Position numbers and translations under genes: made by a program. A model generated the notes under the pieces. That model was not told the origin of the DNA and made no database searches. It worked only from the letters and a program-made list of their open reading frames with translations. Positions 1 to 9,222 of a DNA stretch of 27,516 nucleotides are shown piece after piece (positions within the stretch are counted from its first letter, which is position 1; every line of letters starts with the position of its first letter). The DNA is taken from positions 1 through 27,516 of IMG/VR virus record IMGVR_UViG_3300024264_000138; one strand, written 5' to 3'. Source of the stretch: a virus.

Positions 1-4
1 TCAT
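1..4 (-). CDS. possible start codon of the next gene (cut by window edge)
   Basis: An ATG lies at positions 4-2 on the minus strand, six bases after the TAA stop of the giant virion protein gene. The spacing matches the tight junctions elsewhere in this window. Only the start codon is visible, so nothing can be said about the product. Confidence 0.25.
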
Positions 5-10
5 AATATC

Positions 11-3000
11 TTAGTTAAATTTTCTTGTTTTAAATTTTCTTGTTTTAAAAGTTTGTTTTCTTTTTATAAGCTTTCTTTTTTTAGGTTTCTCCTCCTCTTT
101 TATACCTAATTCCCAGTCTTGCCAACCAGCAAATAATGCTACTCTCTCCCATAGCTCCATATCACTTTCTGTTGCCTTAACTACGTTGTTTATTTTCTTA
201 ACAACTCTATCTAAAGGTATATTTGTAAGAGCAGATACGACATTACCACCAGCTAAAAAAGCTGGGTTATCTAAACTAAAACCTTTTGTCATCATCTCTT
301 TTTTATTCCATTCATAAGCTCTAGCAGCTTGATTTATACGAGAGATCTTAGCTGATATAGGTGGTGAAATTTTAAGAAGCTCATATCCAACCTTTTCATA
401 CTTAGGTCTTTTCTTTTTAGACTCTTTAATTATTCTTATAATAGCGTTTTTACCTACAGAAATAACTGATCCCGCAATACCAGTACCTCTTAGTAATGAA
501 TCAGCCATACCGTTAGCAATACTAACATACTTTTCTTGTTTCTTTTCATCTTCAGGTTCTTCATCACCGAAAGCCATAGCAAATAAAGCTTGCTGCACAG
601 CATTGAATATAATGTTTTGAACTGTTGTGTAGTATATTATTTTACTTATATTAGTTTTAGCATCACCTCTACTATTTTTAAGATCACGTATCGCTTTATC
701 TGTTAATCTAGCATACTGAGCAGGTGTATTAGCAAAAGCTAATATTAATCTACCTAGTGGTCCGGCTTGCTGCGCTGATATTTTATCTGGTCTAGAAGAC
801 TGTTGAGACTCTTCAGCGTTTTCTCTAAAATCTTGAAAAGCTTTTTCCTCCGCTTGAGCTTGATCCATACCTTCTTTCATATATGTTTTAGCCCTGTTTC
901 TATAGAAAGTAGCTCCTCCAGATGCAATAGCAAAACTATCCGCTATTTGTGTAGGTGCAAAACCTAACTGTAACAGTTTGTTTATAACACCTCTTGGTCC
1001 TTCCTGTTTAGCCATGTCTGCTATATCAGCTTCACTGACATTTATACGTAAACCAGATCTACGTTCTTTCAAGAAGTCTGAGTTCATCAATGTAGTAAAG
1101 TCTTTCCAGTATTGTTTTTGATTACCAAAAGCTTTAGCTGCAGCATAAGGATTGTTGTCGGTAAAATTAACGAAGTTAACAGCAGACAAAGTTTGAAGTA
1201 TAGCCGATCTAGTATTAAAGAACATTATAGCACCAACACTACCCTGCAGCCAATCGGTAAATCTACCGGTTAAGCTATCATCAGAGAAAGATCTATTTCT
1301 ACCAGTCTTCATACGTTGCAAACTGTTCTCTAAGGCTTTAACATAATTTATACCATAAGCAGCTTCTAATTTGTTTTTATTTTCTTTGCTGAATATTGCA
1401 TCAACATTTGCTTGCCATTGCTCTAAGTATTTAACTCTTTTAATAGTATTTAAACCTCTTAACATATCAGTGGATATACTACCAGATACCCAACTCTCTC
1501 CAGGTTCTGGATACATATCGCCTTTTTGTATAGCCATTAATTGATCTGCAAATACCTGTAGCTCAGCATTGTTTGCTACAAAACTATTTAAATCTTTTAG
1601 ATCATTTTTACTTATACCGGGCACTTCAGTACCTTGCTTACTCCAAACATACACCCTAACAGCTTGTTCTCTAGTCCAGGGCTCTCCAGGTATTTTTTTA
1701 CGTAAATTTTTAGGCACAATACCTAATTGTTTTTTTAATGCTCTATAATCGTTCATCATAGCAAGTCTTGCTGAAGACAAATCATTCATAGCTCTAGCGT
1801 AAGGGTCTAGTAAGTTTTGTTTATACCAAGCCATTTGAGCATCACCTTCTTTTCCTTTACCCAATGTCTCGTACAATAAACCTACAAAATCTTGAGCAGA
1901 ATAAGCTATACCTCTAAATACTTTACCTCTACTAGCTCCAGCTACTTGAGCTTTAGCTTTTCCGTAAACTTTCTCAGAAGCAATACCAGTAGCACCTTCT
2001 ATTATATCGTTAAAGTCTTTGTTTAGTTTACTAGGTTTACTGAATTTAACGTAAGCTTGTTGTACTTTAGATTTAACATCTAAAACACTTAAAGCATCTC
2101 TAACGGCTTTAACGTTTTTAGTAGCATCATCTGCAAAATAAAAATCATTGTAACCTTCAGCAGCCTTATCCACCATCCATCTAGCTTTTGCTTGAGCGGT
2201 GCCATCACCTAAGCCTGTTATGTTTTCTAATGGAATATTTAACCCCATACTATCTAAAAATTCCTTTATAGGACCAGCAGCATCTTGAGGTCTAGCGGTT
2301 AAAACAAACACATCTCTCTCGCCTTTTGCATCATTTATAAATTTAGCAATATCAAGTAAAGGACCTTTTTTGCCATCTATAACTTTACTAAATTCTGAAA
2401 AATCAAATGTAGCACCATTAGCTTCCATTTCACCGGCTTTGTTAGCGAATTCAGTAGCTGTTAAAAATCCTGTCTTACCATCAGGCATTTCGTACACAAC
2501 TCGACTTTTTGATCTAGCTAATGTATCGTCAAAGTCAAATACCCTAATTTTTTTAATTGGAGCATCAGCATTTCTAGCTATAGACAATGCTTTATCTATA
2601 TTACCTAAGTTGTTTAATATGTTTTGATTAGTGTTTTTGTTAGATACTTTAGAGAACTTTAAACTGTTAGGTGCCTTGTTATTGTTTGTATTTTTTGTTT
2701 TTACGTAATCTCTATAATTTTCAAGTATATTTCTAACCATAATGCCTTCAGCACTAAGTTTATTTCTACTAACACTACCTATTTTTTGAATTTGACTAGA
2801 GTTTAAGTTTTGAGCTATAAACTCAGCCATATTTATGCCAGTAAAATCTTTACCTATATCTAATTTATAAGTACCTATAGGTATTTGGTCAACAGCATCT
2901 TTACCTAAGAATGTTATAGGATCTACAAAATCTCTAACAGAAGCACCACTAGCATCTTTTTGAACTCTCATTCTTTCTGATATTACCGCCTGCTGCAACT

Positions 3001-6000
3001 TATCAACGTTTTGCTTTACTGTTTTTCTTAAAACGCTTTCCGATATTTTACCATTAATAAACTTATCAAGTGTAATTAAAAAGTCCTTGTTAGCGTTAAA
3101 AAGTTCAATTAAATGCTCATTATGCATTAGCTTATTTTGGTTTTTAGTGTCACCTCTTTCAGGCTTCATACTAAAACTTGTCATAGGGACCATCCCTTTA
3201 AATAAACCGGTAGCTCTATTAACTTGAGACTCTAAAACATCAGCGACAAACCCTAAAGATTCCTTGCTTTTATTTTTGATAACAAAATTTACTAAAGATG
3301 AATAGCCTCTGTTTAAAAGTTCTCTATTTGATTTTATAGTTTCATCCACAGTGCTTCCTTCGGCTGATAATAGTTTTTCAACCTGTAATTTAGCTTCACT
3401 AGGTGTAACACCCTCCTTTAGTACAATGTTTTCAACTTTTCTTCTGAAACCACCCCAGTTTCTCGGAGCAAAGACTGCCCTACTATTACTGTAATCAGAA
3501 CCAGTACCTACAATAACATCATCTCCAAAAACTTTTTTAAGTAAATTACTATAACCTTTTACTCCATTAGTTATTTCTTTATAGGTCAAAGGTCTTCCAC
3601 CTAAAGTTATTCTAGTATCTCCAAATCCTACAGAGTCAACAATAGCTTGCTGCACAGACTTAGGTAAATCGTCAAATGTTTTTCCTTTTGGTATTAGATC
3701 TTTAATAAAAAATTTATACGTAGATTTTAACTTCTCGGAGTTTTCAACTGAAGTTATATTTTTTTTACCACCCTCTTTTATATTAAGTAAACCTCTAAGT
3801 TTTTTATATTTAGATATATTATCGTTTATATTTAATAATACATCTCGAGGTTCTATACCTAATTCTTCTGATATTTTCTGTATTGCTAAAACTTCTTGAG
3901 CAACTTGTATATCACTTAATCCTTTAGTTAGTTTTTTAAACTCTTTTGCTTTACTAAACTTAGCACCAGCTTTAATATCTACTCTAGCCTTAGGCTCTGC
4001 TGTTTCAGCTGCTTTTTCTACTATTAAGTTTCTAAAAGACATTGCAGCTAAACCTTTTATGGTTTGCGCTTCAGCAGCTCTATAAACGCTACCGTCTATT
4101 TTACCTAAAAGATCTTTGTAGTCTTGTACGGTCTTAGTAGGATCTTTCTCCCACTTACCTTTATCGTTTTTTCTATATAAAGCGTTTAGTATATTGTTAG
4201 GTATAAATGTTGATTTACCTTCTATAGTACTAGGACCAGCATAAGCATCTGGTAGTAAAGAAAAATCCTTTGCAGCATTATTATCTAGAAACTGTCTTAA
4301 GTTTCTTAAACCATCAAGTTCTTTTTTCTGTATATTTCTAGTCTTTTTAGTAAATACTTCTGGATTTAAACCAAAGGCTTTACCAAGTGTTTTAGCTAAG
4401 TTAGTACCGATGTTTCTACTCTCACCAAAAGTTTTAATTGGTTTGGTCTTTAAGTCAGTTTCTATGGCTTTATCAATCACATTAGAAACTTCTGAGCCAC
4501 TAACTCCTAAATTACTTGCTACAACACCAGTATATGTTTTAAGCTTCTTAGGACTTATCTTTTTAACAGGTTTGTCTTTAGCATCAACTACAACTTCTTC
4601 AGCTGCTACACCCTTAGCCTCTGTAACATCATCTGTAAACTCTTCACCTAACACTCTTTTCGATGCTTCAATCGCTCTAGCAGGTAAAAATTTATTTATA
4701 TAAGCAGCTAATGGCACACCTGATTCTGGCTTATATTCCTTTATAAGATCAAATATACCACGCTTACCTGTTTCTATTTCATCAGTTAATAACTGTTTAT
4801 CAAAATTTGGAGCATCTCTTCTACGCTCTACGATTTTATTTGTTATTGGTTTAAACTTTTCTAGTATATCAAAAGCACCGGCAACACCTTGTTCATCATA
4901 TATTCTTTGTACCTCTTGAGAAGCTTCTTCGGATTTAGCTTCTTTTACTATTGTTTCATCAGTAGTTTTTACTTTTGGTTTTACTAATTCACCTTCAATA
5001 CCTTCTGCGGTTGCTTTTTCTTGAGTCTTTGTTAACTTACCTTTAGCAACGCTCTTATTGTAGTCTTTTACAAAGTTGTAAACATCCCTACCCTCATTAA
5101 ACTTAACTTTAATACCTATACTTTGTAAAGCTCTACGTATTACATCTCCTATTTTTGTAAATACATTTTCGTTAAACTTTATATCACCTGATGTTAAAGC
5201 GTCAGAAAAAAGAGTAAGCACCTCCTCGCTTTGAGTAGCTTTATCTGAGTCTTTATATTGTTTTAATCTTTCAGCAAAATTACTATTCTTTATTTTAGAA
5301 GTATCTATGTTGTTTATGTAATTGCTTAAGGATTCTCCTAAAGCTATTTGAGTTTCAGGTGAACCTTTTACTGTATTAAAAAGTACAGCATGTAAAAATT
5401 CATGACCAGCTATGTTGACTGCTTTTTGTTTTTTAGAAACGTCTTTATTTATGATAATTGTTTGCGCACCTGTTTCAGGGTTTTGATATATAAAACCTTG
5501 CTCTTCTGATGCTTTTTTATTATCTACATCAATATTATTTTCTTTTATAAATTCAGATACAGCTTCAGAGTTTTCTAAAGGTTTAAACGTTAAACCCTCA
5601 ACACCTTTAGCTATTTTTTCTACAGACTGTATATTTCTCTCTACTCTTCTATCACTAGATTCTTTAAATAAAGTTTTGTTTACTTCCTGTAGAGTTTTTA
5701 ACTTGTCTTCAGCTAACTTTTTAACAACGTCTTTTTGACCACTTTTATTTATAGTAGATTTTAGTTCGTTAATTTTACTTTTGTTATTAGCGTAAGATCT
5801 TACTTCATTAGGCGTCATGTCGTTTAACGCTCTGCTGTTTTGCTTTTTTATATTTAATATTCTAGCTGTCTCTAACTCTATAGCTTCATCTATTAAAGCC
5901 ACTCCTTCAGGTTCAGCACTGGCCTTATCCTTATATAGTTCAGATATTTTTTTACCAGACTCTTCAACTACATTTTTTACTTGGTCAGGCATTAACACAT

Positions 6001-7423
6001 ACTCTGCAGCTTGAACAGCATCAACATTTCTATTCCTAACTGCCCCAACCCCTGTTCCTGATATACCAAATACAGATCCAACAATAGCGTCTTCAGCAAT
6101 CAACTTCCAGTCTCTACCAAGGTCAAAATCTCTACCTGGCAACATAGCCGCGTCTAGTAACAGTGTACTGGTCCTTGTTAAAGCTTCAGAACCTGCTTCG
6201 CTAGCAGTGTTGATCCCTAGACCTTTGATTAATGACTCTGATCCGCCCCTTATTAAGTCTTTAGCAGCTTTAGCATTACCTTGATTAGATAATATACCTG
6301 CTCTTTTTAACACGCCTCTTGTAGCTAACTCGAAACCAGCTTCAATTACACCAGTTGCTAAAGCATTTGAAACTAAAACACCTGTATTTATAGATGGATC
6401 TTTTTCAAACTCTTCTTCAAATTTACCACCAGCAGAGCTACCACCTAACACAATAAGCCCGCCTAAGCCTAAACCAGCAGCTACTATAGAAGGAAGTGAC
6501 TCTAAAGAAGCTCCAACTGCTCTTTCACCAGCTAAAAGATAATTACCTTCAGCTATATCATCTACTATATTTTGATTTTCGTATTTTCTTATGTATGGAT
6601 CTAGTTTTTCTGTAAAAGTTTGAAAGTCTAAGCTTCTAGGAGAACCCATAGGGCCTATAGTTCCTGACTTTACAACTCTCATTATAGCCTCTTTATCATC
6701 GGCAGTTCCCTCGTAATCATCTCCAAAAACCTCTAAGCCAGCTTCCAGTATAGAAAACTTAGTCATATCTAAAAAGTCTATAGTACCTTTTGCAAAGTTA
6801 CTAAAACCTCTAGCCGTTTGAGCCGCGTAGCTCTTTATTAAACCAGGTTTGTTTTTTTCTTTTAATAACTCCTTTGCTTTATTATCTAATTCTTCATCTG
6901 AAACTTTAAAATCAATAATACCCTTAGAATTATAATCTTCTATTATTTTTTTTCCTGCTATTTCCTTGAGCTTTACTTTTTCTTCGTTTTCCAACTTGTT
7001 AAAATCTTCACTAGAAAAATCAATGAAATCTATATTGTCTTTAGATTGTTTTTCTCTATATAGTTCTCTAGGTAACCTTTGTCTGTCGCTGTAGCTCAAC
7101 TGCTTTTTTTCATCAGCAGTCATTGTTTTAAATTGTTCTAAAGTAACTTCACTATCTTCTTGTGAATCCGAAGAAGTATCTTCCGAAAGCGACTCCGTAA
7201 CGCCCGCTTGTGATGCTGTCATTGGCTGCACTACATCCGCATCCGCTGCAGCGCTTGTTGGAAAATCCTGTGTCTCGTCTTTAATTTCTTGCTCTACAAC
7301 TATACCTTCTTCATCTAAAACACCTATAAAAACAGCATTGCTGAATTTACTTAAAAATTCTTGTTCTTTAGCATCAGATACATCATAAGGATTACCGTCA
7401 ACTTCATATCTTTTTACTGGCAT
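11..7423 (-). CDS. giant multidomain internal virion (polyvalent-type) protein, 2470 aa
   Basis: A 2470-residue ORF at the end of the structural module, where T7-like and crAss-like phages encode large proteins packed in the head and ejected with DNA. In order it shows: a small N-terminal domain (about 1-50); an Ala/Asp/Ser-rich linker of higher GC (about 53-85); charged helices; a Gly-rich hydrophobic stretch (about 310-335) that could insert in a membrane; a zinc metallopeptidase motif HEFLH (about 674-678) with a downstream EEVLTLFSDA segment that could supply the third ligand; a segment resembling sigma-70 region 2 (about 893-930); a HAD phosphatase domain with DFDDT (about 1628), LTARP (about 1706) and FADD (about 1759); and a C-terminal region with FFNTRSAILQ (about 2070) and FANTPAQYARL (about 2230), like the large polyvalent protein families. 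It ends in a duplicated KTRKF tag. The start is ATG after an A-rich leader, 16 bases past the previous stop. The internal-virion role is inferred from size and position; the HAD motifs are the clearest. Confidence 0.85.
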   Translation of the reverse strand: MPVKRYEVDGNPYDVSDAKEQEFLSKFSNAVFIGVLDEEGIVVEQEIKDETQDFPTSAAADADVVQPMTASQAGVTESLSEDTSSDSQEDSEVTLEQFKTMTADEKKQLSYSDRQRLPRELYREKQSKDNIDFIDFSSEDFNKLENEEKVKLKEIAGKKIIEDYNSKGIIDFKVSDEELDNKAKELLKEKNKPGLIKSYAAQTARGFSNFAKGTIDFLDMTKFSILEAGLEVFGDDYEGTADDKEAIMRVVKSGTIGPMGSPRSLDFQTFTEKLDPYIRKYENQNIVDDIAEGNYLLAGERAVGASLESLPSIVAAGLGLGGLIVLGGSSAGGKFEEEFEKDPSINTGVLVSNALATGVIEAGFELATRGVLKRAGILSNQGNAKAAKDLIRGGSESLIKGLGINTASEAGSEALTRTSTLLLDAAMLPGRDFDLGRDWKLIAEDAIVGSVFGISGTGVGAVRNRNVDAVQAAEYVLMPDQVKNVVEESGKKISELYKDKASAEPEGVALIDEAIELETARILNIKKQNSRALNDMTPNEVRSYANNKSKINELKSTINKSGQKDVVKKLAEDKLKTLQEVNKTLFKESSDRRVERNIQSVEKIAKGVEGLTFKPLENSEAVSEFIKENNIDVDNKKASEEQGFIYQNPETGAQTIIINKDVSKKQKAVNIAGHEFLHAVLFNTVKGSPETQIALGESLSNYINNIDTSKIKNSNFAERLKQYKDSDKATQSEEVLTLFSDALTSGDIKFNENVFTKIGDVIRRALQSIGIKVKFNEGRDVYNFVKDYNKSVAKGKLTKTQEKATAEGIEGELVKPKVKTTDETIVKEAKSEEASQEVQRIYDEQGVAGAFDILEKFKPITNKIVERRRDAPNFDKQLLTDEIETGKRGIFDLIKEYKPESGVPLAAYINKFLPARAIEASKRVLGEEFTDDVTEAKGVAAEEVVVDAKDKPVKKISPKKLKTYTGVVASNLGVSGSEVSNVIDKAIETDLKTKPIKTFGESRNIGTNLAKTLGKAFGLNPEVFTKKTRNIQKKELDGLRNLRQFLDNNAAKDFSLLPDAYAGPSTIEGKSTFIPNNILNALYRKNDKGKWEKDPTKTVQDYKDLLGKIDGSVYRAAEAQTIKGLAAMSFRNLIVEKAAETAEPKARVDIKAGAKFSKAKEFKKLTKGLSDIQVAQEVLAIQKISEELGIEPRDVLLNINDNISKYKKLRGLLNIKEGGKKNITSVENSEKLKSTYKFFIKDLIPKGKTFDDLPKSVQQAIVDSVGFGDTRITLGGRPLTYKEITNGVKGYSNLLKKVFGDDVIVGTGSDYSNSRAVFAPRNWGGFRRKVENIVLKEGVTPSEAKLQVEKLLSAEGSTVDETIKSNRELLNRGYSSLVNFVIKNKSKESLGFVADVLESQVNRATGLFKGMVPMTSFSMKPERGDTKNQNKLMHNEHLIELFNANKDFLITLDKFINGKISESVLRKTVKQNVDKLQQAVISERMRVQKDASGASVRDFVDPITFLGKDAVDQIPIGTYKLDIGKDFTGINMAEFIAQNLNSSQIQKIGSVSRNKLSAEGIMVRNILENYRDYVKTKNTNNNKAPNSLKFSKVSNKNTNQNILNNLGNIDKALSIARNADAPIKKIRVFDFDDTLARSKSRVVYEMPDGKTGFLTATEFANKAGEMEANGATFDFSEFSKVIDGKKGPLLDIAKFINDAKGERDVFVLTARPQDAAGPIKEFLDSMGLNIPLENITGLGDGTAQAKARWMVDKAAEGYNDFYFADDATKNVKAVRDALSVLDVKSKVQQAYVKFSKPSKLNKDFNDIIEGATGIASEKVYGKAKAQVAGASRGKVFRGIAYSAQDFVGLLYETLGKGKEGDAQMAWYKQNLLDPYARAMNDLSSARLAMMNDYRALKKQLGIVPKNLRKKIPGEPWTREQAVRVYVWSKQGTEVPGISKNDLKDLNSFVANNAELQVFADQLMAIQKGDMYPEPGESWVSGSISTDMLRGLNTIKRVKYLEQWQANVDAIFSKENKNKLEAAYGINYVKALENSLQRMKTGRNRSFSDDSLTGRFTDWLQGSVGAIMFFNTRSAILQTLSAVNFVNFTDNNPYAAAKAFGNQKQYWKDFTTLMNSDFLKERRSGLRINVSEADIADMAKQEGPRGVINKLLQLGFAPTQIADSFAIASGGATFYRNRAKTYMKEGMDQAQAEEKAFQDFRENAEESQQSSRPDKISAQQAGPLGRLILAFANTPAQYARLTDKAIRDLKNSRGDAKTNISKIIYYTTVQNIIFNAVQQALFAMAFGDEEPEDEKKQEKYVSIANGMADSLLRGTGIAGSVISVGKNAIIRIIKESKKKRPKYEKVGYELLKISPPISAKISRINQAARAYEWNKKEMMTKGFSLDNPAFLAGGNVVSALTNIPLDRVVKKINNVVKATESDMELWERVALFAGWQDWELGIKEEEKPKKRKLIKRKQTFKTRKFKTRKFN
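17..46 (-). repeat. perfect 15-bp tandem repeat encoding KTRKF twice
   Basis: Two exact copies of AAAACAAGAAAATTT (minus strand) sit directly before the last Asn codon and stop of the giant protein, giving KTRKF-KTRKF-N. A degenerate third unit (KQTF) precedes them. The scaffold-like protein at 19669-20793 ends in a single KTRKFN encoded by nearly the same bases. Confidence 0.9.
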
Positions 7424-7447
7424 ATTTTATTTAATTTTATTAGTTAA
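7424..7447 (-). promoter_or_regulatory. A-rich SD-less translation leader, repeated junction sequence (copy 1)
   Basis: Between the end of the 588-aa gene and the giant gene, the minus strand reads TTTAACTAA, then AAAATTAAATAAAAT, then ATG. It has no Shine-Dalgarno sequence. The same arrangement recurs before the capsid gene (19654-19677) and before the gene starting at 26774. A role in translation initiation is inferred. Confidence 0.5.
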
Positions 7448-9206
7448 AGTCTTGATTAGCTTTACGACCACCATCTCTACTCTGTTTTTTTACAAAATCT
7501 TCAAAATCTTTTTTACTTTGCTCTGGAGAAAAAGGCGTATTGTTTTTTAACCCTTCTGTAAAACTATTTTTAGAGCCTTTTGGAAAAGTTTTGTCTATAA
7601 TTCTCATTATTTCTCTACTAGCTTTATCACCGCCGACTTCACCTTTTATTAAGTCTCTAAGTAATCTTTTACCTTGTGAACTATTTATAGGAAAAGACTT
7701 CTCTTCTTGCTCTTCTAACTCTATAATGGCATCATCTCCTTTTCCAACTTTAAACTCTTTATCTGGTGGTCTAACTGTTATTAACCCATCTTTAAATGAC
7801 ATTTCTTTATAAAAACTACCTTCTTCTCCTACAGAAAATCTATCCTCTAAGAAGCTGACCGGATCTTTAAGAAAAGAGTCTATATAGTTTTTAGCTATAA
7901 TAGGTGCCTCTGATTTATTACCTTCTTCTATTGGTTTAATAGCTCGTCTACCAAGTTCTTTGAATATTATAGGATCATTTTCTTTTATACCAGGCATAAC
8001 TTCTTGTAGAGTTTTAACATCTTGTGATGTTGCTTTTCTAAAGTTACCTAGTTTTTTAACAGCTTCCATTTCTAATTGACCTTCATAGAAAGCCAGTCTA
8101 TCTTCTCTAGATTTACTAAAAAAATCTTCAGTCTTCATATCTCCCCAACCAAATCTGTTTCTTACAAAATCAATTTGATCTTTTTCTGATCTAGCATCTA
8201 AACCAGCAGCTTTACTCTTTATTTCTGACTTAAACGCTGAGTTATTAAATAGCTTGTTATAATCTAAAACTCTCTCAGTGGTTAAAGACTTTGTACCGTC
8301 TTGATTACTTAATGTTTGCTGTAATGTAGGAGTAACGTATAGACTTTCGTTAGCAGTGCCGTTTTTATTTATTAAACCTGAGTTTTCCATCACCGAGTTA
8401 ATATCTATAGCTGGAGATATTTCGTTTACAAACTGACCTTCTTCTCCCCATTTAGCTAAGTTTCTCTCCCAAGTTATTTTAACTCTACCATCTTTGTCAT
8501 ACTCTAATTCATCTTCATCAAAAGCGTTAGCATTTTTCCAAGCATTGTATGTCTTACTATCTTTGTCTAAGTAACCTACAACCTTTAAACTATTAGTACC
8601 ATCTTCATTATATACTAGATCTTTTTCATAACTAAAACCTTCTAAAGCTTTATTTTCTAAAGCCCTCATAGCCATTAAGTTCTGTAGCTCGTTTATATTA
8701 CTATCACCTGCGACAGCATAATTATCAACCAGCTGTTGAGCACTTTTATCTTTTGTCATCTCAAGAGCTGATGTCACATAACCTATCTCTTGAGCACTAT
8801 TAGACATATAACTTTGATAAGCCTTTACTTTATCTTTATACTCTTTTAAAATGACCTTATCTTTGGGTGGATTCAATGTTAATTGAGTATTATACCATAT
8901 TGCTCCTTTATCACCACCACCGTCGCCATCGGCTAGTAGTTTTGCTCTTTCAGTAAACTTTTGTTGAAGCGTAACGTCTTTTATTGTTTTAGACATTTTG
9001 TTTCTAAGAGCACTTTGCTTTAAATCACCCTGTATCATGGTGGTGTTTATAGCTTCATCTTTCTTTTTCTGAACCTCTTCACCTTTTTTCTTAGCTGCAA
9101 AATAAGCTTCTATGCCCTTATTCATTACGTCACCTATTTTAGCAACACCTTGAGCCCATACCTCAGCCGATCTATCTATTATTATTTGTGGGTTTCTGTA
9201 ACTCAT
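7440..9206 (-). CDS. putative internal virion protein, 588 aa
   Basis: I do not recognise a defined domain. The protein is hydrophilic and mostly helical by composition. Its N-terminal 70 residues begin SYRNPQIIIDRSAEVWAQGV and continue into a Lys/Glu-rich helix (about 40-55) that looks like a coiled coil. The middle (about 200-330) has acidic, beta-like patches, and the C-terminus is basic and ends in DFN. Its position between the 238-aa and 2470-aa genes matches the gp14-gp15-gp16 order of internal core proteins in T7-like phages, so a gp15-like role is suggested by order only. The ATG start follows an A-rich leader that begins at the previous TAA-TAA double stop. The last codons (TTTAACTAA) are shared with the ends of the scaffold-like and giant proteins. 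Confidence 0.75.
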   Translation of the reverse strand: MSYRNPQIIIDRSAEVWAQGVAKIGDVMNKGIEAYFAAKKKGEEVQKKKDEAINTTMIQGDLKQSALRNKMSKTIKDVTLQQKFTERAKLLADGDGGGDKGAIWYNTQLTLNPPKDKVILKEYKDKVKAYQSYMSNSAQEIGYVTSALEMTKDKSAQQLVDNYAVAGDSNINELQNLMAMRALENKALEGFSYEKDLVYNEDGTNSLKVVGYLDKDSKTYNAWKNANAFDEDELEYDKDGRVKITWERNLAKWGEEGQFVNEISPAIDINSVMENSGLINKNGTANESLYVTPTLQQTLSNQDGTKSLTTERVLDYNKLFNNSAFKSEIKSKAAGLDARSEKDQIDFVRNRFGWGDMKTEDFFSKSREDRLAFYEGQLEMEAVKKLGNFRKATSQDVKTLQEVMPGIKENDPIIFKELGRRAIKPIEEGNKSEAPIIAKNYIDSFLKDPVSFLEDRFSVGEEGSFYKEMSFKDGLITVRPPDKEFKVGKGDDAIIELEEQEEKSFPINSSQGKRLLRDLIKGEVGGDKASREIMRIIDKTFPKGSKNSFTEGLKNNTPFSPEQSKKDFEDFVKKQSRDGGRKANQDFN

Positions 9207-9222
9207 GTTTTATTTTTTTTTA

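Noticed and set aside
2510-2545. Reading the FDFDD motif of the giant protein as the DFDID-type catalytic motif of crAss-like virion RNA polymerase.
   Set aside because: It is followed by T and then by the LTARP and FADD motifs at HAD spacing, so a HAD domain explains it better.
2370-6014. Several 65-97 aa plus-strand open frames opposite the giant gene.
   Set aside because: They are antisense to a continuous 2470-aa coding frame, have Leu/Ser/Phe-rich low-complexity translations typical of reverse frames, and show no start signals.
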